Assembly (NCBI RefSeq): GCF_009725985.1
Contig: NZ_RCNR01000011.1
Coordinates: forward strand, 1 to 64,000
Length of the DNA: 64,000 nt
Direction: 5' to 3'
DNA from: Zobellia amurskyensis
GTDB lineage: Bacteria > Bacteroidota > Bacteroidia > Flavobacteriales > Flavobacteriaceae
In this document: piece after piece, positions 60,956 to 64,000 of the stretch
Layout: every line of letters starts with the position of its first letter
How positions within the stretch are numbered: position 1 is the first letter of the stretch
The notes under the pieces: model-generated
What the model saw: only the letters and a program-made list of their open reading frames with translations
Databases searched by the model: none
What the model was told of the DNA's origin: nothing
Made by a program: the position numbers and the translations under genes

Positions 60956-62290
60956 TTAATCGATTTCTAAAAGGGGCCGAAACTTTCTGATAAACTTAAC
61001 GACCAAGGCACCACCGCGAATAATCATCCAGACGGTAAAAGCTATCCAAATTCCATAGAGTCCCAGATTTAAATATTTCCCTAAAAATAGAACAGGAACG
61101 AAACCTAAAAATGTAGCGGCTAGCAGGGTATTTCTTAAGTACTTCATTTCACCCATCCCTTTAAAAAGTCCATCAAAAATAAAGGCAATAGTATTCATGG
61201 GCAGTCCTAAGATTACAATAAAGAATACAGCATAAAAAGCATTGAGTACCACAGTTTCTTTTGAAAAGAGCAGACCTATAGGCTTATAAAACAAAAAGCC
61301 TGCGGCTACCAACAATACACTTACCATTAAACCGTACACCATAATTTTTTTGGCCAGCTTCCACAACCCGTTGTAATCTTTTGAACCTAGAAGCCTACCT
61401 CCCATAATATTTCCGGCAGCAGCATATCCATCAATAAAAAAAGCGGAGAACAGCCAGATATTAACCGCTATGGTATGTGCTCCTATAAACTTAGGCCCTA
61501 GTTCGGTTGCTTCACGAACCGCCAATATCAAAGCAGTATTTAATGCCAGTGCTCTCACAAAAAGATTAAGACTCATGACAACCAACCTTTTCAACTCTGG
61601 GTGAACCGGTAATTTTAGCTTAAGGCTAATATCTGTCTTGGTCACCAATAATACAAAAGCCATAATGGCCATGATGCCCTGTGCCAAAAGACTTGCCCAA
61701 GCTGCACCTTCTAAATACATTGGCTCTATAACGCCTTCTACCCCATATACAAAAGCAAAATCCAGTCCCACATTTAAAACAGCTCCCACAATGGCAATTA
61801 ACATGGGGTAATAGGTATTCTGCAAGCCACGAAAAATACCCATAACCGCAAATACGAACAGTGTTAAAGGAAAACCCCAAACCCGTATAGAATAATAAGA
61901 AATACAATACTCTAGAATCTTTCCCGTAGCATTGAGCAGTTCAAAAATATCTTTAACGATAAAAATGGTGGACAGCAGAACAAGAATGCTGAGTCCAATA
62001 TTCAAAAATATAGCTTGCGCCGGTAAGGCTTTTACCTCATCTATACGACCTGCACCCAAATATTGCGAAATAATTGCGGATATAGCGCTGCGGGTCTGAC
62101 CCAAAATCCATATTAGCATAGAAAGAAAGGAACCTACAATACCAGCTGCAGCAAGCGATTCTAAACCGTCTACAGGAATATTCCCCACTATGGCGGTATC
62201 CGTAATGGACAATAAGGGTTCTGCAATGCCCGCAACCGTTGCAGGTATCGCTAATTTATTAATGGACTTAAAATTGATTTCGGCCTTCAA
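60956..62290 (-). CDS. MATE-family efflux transporter (DinF-like)
   Basis: Cation-coupled exporter of 444 residues with about 12 helices. The N-terminal KLAIPATVAGIAEPLLSITDTAIVG segment (in outline, first helix) and the second-half repeat (NLFVRALALNTALILAVREA) fit the DinF branch of the MATE family. The start is a TTG at 62290, because no in-frame ATG occurs before the first helix. It begins 10 bp after the GNAT gene, so the two are co-transcribed. Confidence 0.9.
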   Translation of the reverse strand: MKAEINFKSINKLAIPATVAGIAEPLLSITDTAIVGNIPVDGLESLAAAGIVGSFLSMLIWILGQTRSAISAIISQYLGAGRIDEVKALPAQAIFLNIGLSILVLLSTIFIVKDIFELLNATGKILEYCISYYSIRVWGFPLTLFVFAVMGIFRGLQNTYYPMLIAIVGAVLNVGLDFAFVYGVEGVIEPMYLEGAAWASLLAQGIMAIMAFVLLVTKTDISLKLKLPVHPELKRLVVMSLNLFVRALALNTALILAVREATELGPKFIGAHTIAVNIWLFSAFFIDGYAAAGNIMGGRLLGSKDYNGLWKLAKKIMVYGLMVSVLLVAAGFLFYKPIGLLFSKETVVLNAFYAVFFIVILGLPMNTIAFIFDGLFKGMGEMKYLRNTLLAATFLGFVPVLFLGKYLNLGLYGIWIAFTVWMIIRGGALVVKFIRKFRPLLEID

Positions 62291-62300
62291 GAGGGCGAAA

Positions 62301-62801
62301 TTACAATACTAATTCATAACAATGAAAGGGATGCTCACTCTGTTTTGGAAAGAAAATATCGCCCAGACGTTCAAATCCTCTGGCCTCATAAAACCGCTGA
62401 TTTCGTTTATTTTGACTGAAGGTATCTAGCCGTACCGAAACAAATGCATTTTCTTGTGCATAATTCTCTGCAAAAGCCATCATTTTTTGTGCCATGCCCT
62501 TGCCCTGAAAATCTGGGTGTACAGAGACTCTATGGATGTAGATATTTTTATCCGATGGTGTCAACCACTCAATAGGCACATATTCCTCATCCATTAAAGT
62601 AGAGAGCACAATTGTACCAATAATTTGGCCGTCCTCTTCTAAAACATATAGCTCCCCTCGTTCAATATCAGATTCAAAAGCCTGTTGAGAAGGGTAGTTT
62701 TCGTTCCACTGGTAAATGCCATTTTTAATCATTGTAGCCGCACAAGCTCTAGTAATATTGAGAATTTGAGGTATTTCAGATAACTTTGCAGGCCTTACCA
62801 T
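62301..62801 (-). CDS. GNAT-family N-acetyltransferase
   Basis: Acetyl-CoA-dependent acetyltransferase of 166 residues. The CoA pyrophosphate loop is VHPDFQGKGMAQKMM (about 94-108, Q/RxxGxG/A) and the ending FYEARGFERLGD is typical for motif B. Substrate unknown. It is the first gene of the minus-strand GNAT, MATE, enoyl-CoA hydratase, small peptide run and is divergent from the UspA-like gene across 51 bp. Confidence 0.9.
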   Translation of the reverse strand: MVRPAKLSEIPQILNITRACAATMIKNGIYQWNENYPSQQAFESDIERGELYVLEEDGQIIGTIVLSTLMDEEYVPIEWLTPSDKNIYIHRVSVHPDFQGKGMAQKMMAFAENYAQENAFVSVRLDTFSQNKRNQRFYEARGFERLGDIFFPKQSEHPFHCYELVL

Positions 62802-62852
62802 TCTTAAAATCTTATTTTAATTGTAAATTTAAACGATAAATTCGAAAAACAT

Positions 62853-63653
62853 ATGAAACATATACTAGTACCTATTGGTATTTCTCCCGACGCACACCAA
62901 ACCTTGCAATATGCTGTTGACTTTGCTGAGCAATTTGCTTCTCAGGTTTATGTAATGGAAGTTTTCAATGTTTCTGTGGGAGCTGGTAAAAGTTTAGTCA
63001 ACGTCCCTCAAAAACTAGCCGAGAGTGGAATAGAACGGCTAAAAGAAGTAATTGATAAAATTGACTCCAAAGGTGTTGAAATTAAAATTGCCACTTACAA
63101 TGGAGATATAGTAGACGGTTTAAAGGATATTGACAAAGAGTTAGGCATAGACCTTATTATTTTGGCACCAAGAAGTAATGACGTTACAGAAGAGTTGTAC
63201 TTAGGCAATACTTCAGGAAAAATCATTAAGCAGACAGACATACCTACCTTAATAGTGCCTAAAGGCAGCGTTATGACTACTCCAAAAACAATTTTAACTG
63301 CCTTTAAATCCGGTATTCTAAAAAGAAACCGCATTCTTACTCCGTTAATTGAGATCAAGAAAAAATTTGGGTCTACCGTAAACCTTCTATTGGTAAAAAC
63401 ACCAGGTTATACAGATTCGGACCTGAGAATAAATACGGCTCTTATGGACATTAGTTCTCAAGTAACCATGACCGAAGCCCCTACCACCTATTTGGGTGTT
63501 TTAGAGCGTTTTGAGGCACAACACCCAGATTTATTATGTGTTTTTAGACATAAAAGAGGGTTTTTCAAAAAGCTTTGGGAAAAGAACACCATACTTAAAT
63601 CCGAGTTCTCGTCACGTATTCCGGTACTTGTACTGAGTGTGAAAAAGGATTAA
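62853..63653 (+). CDS. Universal stress protein (UspA) family protein
   Basis: Cytoplasmic stress protein of 266 residues. The first Usp domain is clear: KHILVPIGISPDAHQTLQYA at the N terminus, DLIILAPRS (about 99-107) and the GNTSGKIIKQTDIPTLIVPKG segment with a G-x2-G-type pattern (about 117-136). The second half (about 140-266) appears to be a diverged second Usp domain. It is a stand-alone gene 75 bp before the tRNA gene. Confidence 0.85.
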   Translation: MKHILVPIGISPDAHQTLQYAVDFAEQFASQVYVMEVFNVSVGAGKSLVNVPQKLAESGIERLKEVIDKIDSKGVEIKIATYNGDIVDGLKDIDKELGIDLIILAPRSNDVTEELYLGNTSGKIIKQTDIPTLIVPKGSVMTTPKTILTAFKSGILKRNRILTPLIEIKKKFGSTVNLLLVKTPGYTDSDLRINTALMDISSQVTMTEAPTTYLGVLERFEAQHPDLLCVFRHKRGFFKKLWEKNTILKSEFSSRIPVLVLSVKKD

Positions 63654-63727
63654 TCAGGTTGTAATAATTACTTGGCTAACTATTTTGATACTTAGCAGAA
63701 AAGTATTTCCTTTACGCCAGCCTAAAA

Positions 63728-63804
<77 letters not shown>

Positions 63805-63816
63805 AAGTTTTATAGG

Positions 63817-63849
63817 GCTTCAAGAGTTTTTGACTTTTGAAGCTTTTTT
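63817..63849 (+). terminator. Terminator downstream of tRNA-Ala
   Basis: GCTTCAA (63817-63823) pairs with TTGAAGC (63837-63843), extended inside by AGT/ACT, and is followed by TTTTTT (63844-63849). It lies 14 bp after the tRNA 3' end. Confidence 0.85.
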
Positions 63850-63851
63850 CA

Positions 63852-63873
63852 TTTGCACGCAATTTGCACGCAA
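63852..63873. repeat. Tandem 11-bp direct repeat TTTGCACGCAA after tRNA-Ala
   Basis: Two perfect adjacent copies of TTTGCACGCAA (63852-63862 and 63863-63873), immediately after the terminator. Perfect tandem repeats next to a tRNA 3' end can be integrase arm-type sites at an attachment site, but no integrase gene is inside the window. Confidence 0.7.
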
Positions 63874-63935
63874 AACTGGTTTTAGATTAATTCTGGTATT
63901 ATTTGATACAAATTGGTTCATTTTGGTACTTCTCC

Positions 63936-63956
63936 AACCTTTAAAGAAGGTTTTTT
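63936..63956 (+). terminator. Possible small terminator hairpin near the window end
   Basis: AACCTT (63936-63941) pairs with AAGGTT (63947-63952) with a TAAAG loop, followed by TTTT. The 198 bases after the tRNA contain no gene I can support; this hairpin may belong to a transcript that starts or ends outside the window. Confidence 0.4.
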
Positions 63957-64000
63957 CGTAAAATTTCTCAAATTTGGTGTTTCAATCTTCAATTTTAGAT

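Overview
The window is chromosomal DNA from a member of the Bacteroidota, almost certainly a Flavobacteriaceae bacterium and perhaps a marine one (the habitat is a guess). The evidence is a SusC/SusD pair, a complete Bat (aerotolerance) cluster, TonB receptors with CarboxypepD_reg-like domains, Bacteroidota-type promoters (TTTG-N19-TAnnTTTG), a near absence of Shine-Dalgarno sequences, and low GC. No prophage, IS element, CRISPR array or rRNA operon is visible. There is one tRNA gene, tRNA-Ala(GGC), near the right end.

Layout. 0-4.1 kb (minus strand): acyl-ACP desaturase, then a compact run of SPFH/GYF_2 protein, zinc-ribbon membrane protein and PPP-type phosphatase. 4.4-10.7 kb: an isolated SusC/SusD nutrient-uptake pair closed by a strong terminator, then a PfkB-type sugar kinase. 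10.7-13.5 kb (minus): AlbA_2-domain protein, short-chain dehydrogenase, aldo/keto reductase. 13.6-22.8 kb: the Bat cluster (MoxR ATPase, DUF58, a two-membrane-segment BatD-like protein, BatA, BatB, BatC, BatD, BatE) in one direction with tiny or negative gaps. 22.9-29.0 kb: a small unknown membrane-anchored protein, SulP transporter, UspA-like protein, two beta-carbonic anhydrases and a second SulP transporter, plausibly an inorganic-carbon (bicarbonate) supply module.

29.0-30.5 kb: pheS, preceded by a long hairpin, and a small gene broken by a -1 frameshift in an A run. 30.7-37.6 kb: a tripartite RND efflux pump (adaptor, pump, outer-membrane channel) flanked by a GbsR/MarR-type regulator with a consensus promoter and by a TetR regulator. 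37.6-39.9 kb: CYTH protein, NAD(P)-binding protein, DNA polymerase IV. 40.1-43.5 kb: AraC regulator and a TonB-dependent receptor. 43.5-50.7 kb (minus): arfB, an orphan ABC ATPase, prolyl oligopeptidase, asd, mscL, alr and tdk. 50.8-58.0 kb (plus): a conserved unknown, DoxX-like protein, rsmI, HopJ-family protein, uracil-DNA-glycosylase-like protein, OsmC, recJ, VOC protein and an MFS exporter with palindromic operator-like sites upstream. 58.0-62.8 kb: lpxH and queD (minus), a 2OG-Fe(II) oxygenase (plus), and a GNAT-MATE-enoyl-CoA hydratase run ending in an unlisted 37-residue membrane peptide (minus). 62.9-64 kb: UspA-like protein, tRNA-Ala, terminator and a tandem 11-bp repeat.

Most of the window is ordinary flavobacterial core genome. 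The parts most worth a second look are the frameshifted gene after pheS, the SulP/carbonic anhydrase module with its unknown small protein, the repeated TACCGAAC site at the efflux operon, the hairpin before pheS and the palindromes before the MFS gene. Functional statements are inferred from recognised motifs and family knowledge; no database search was run.
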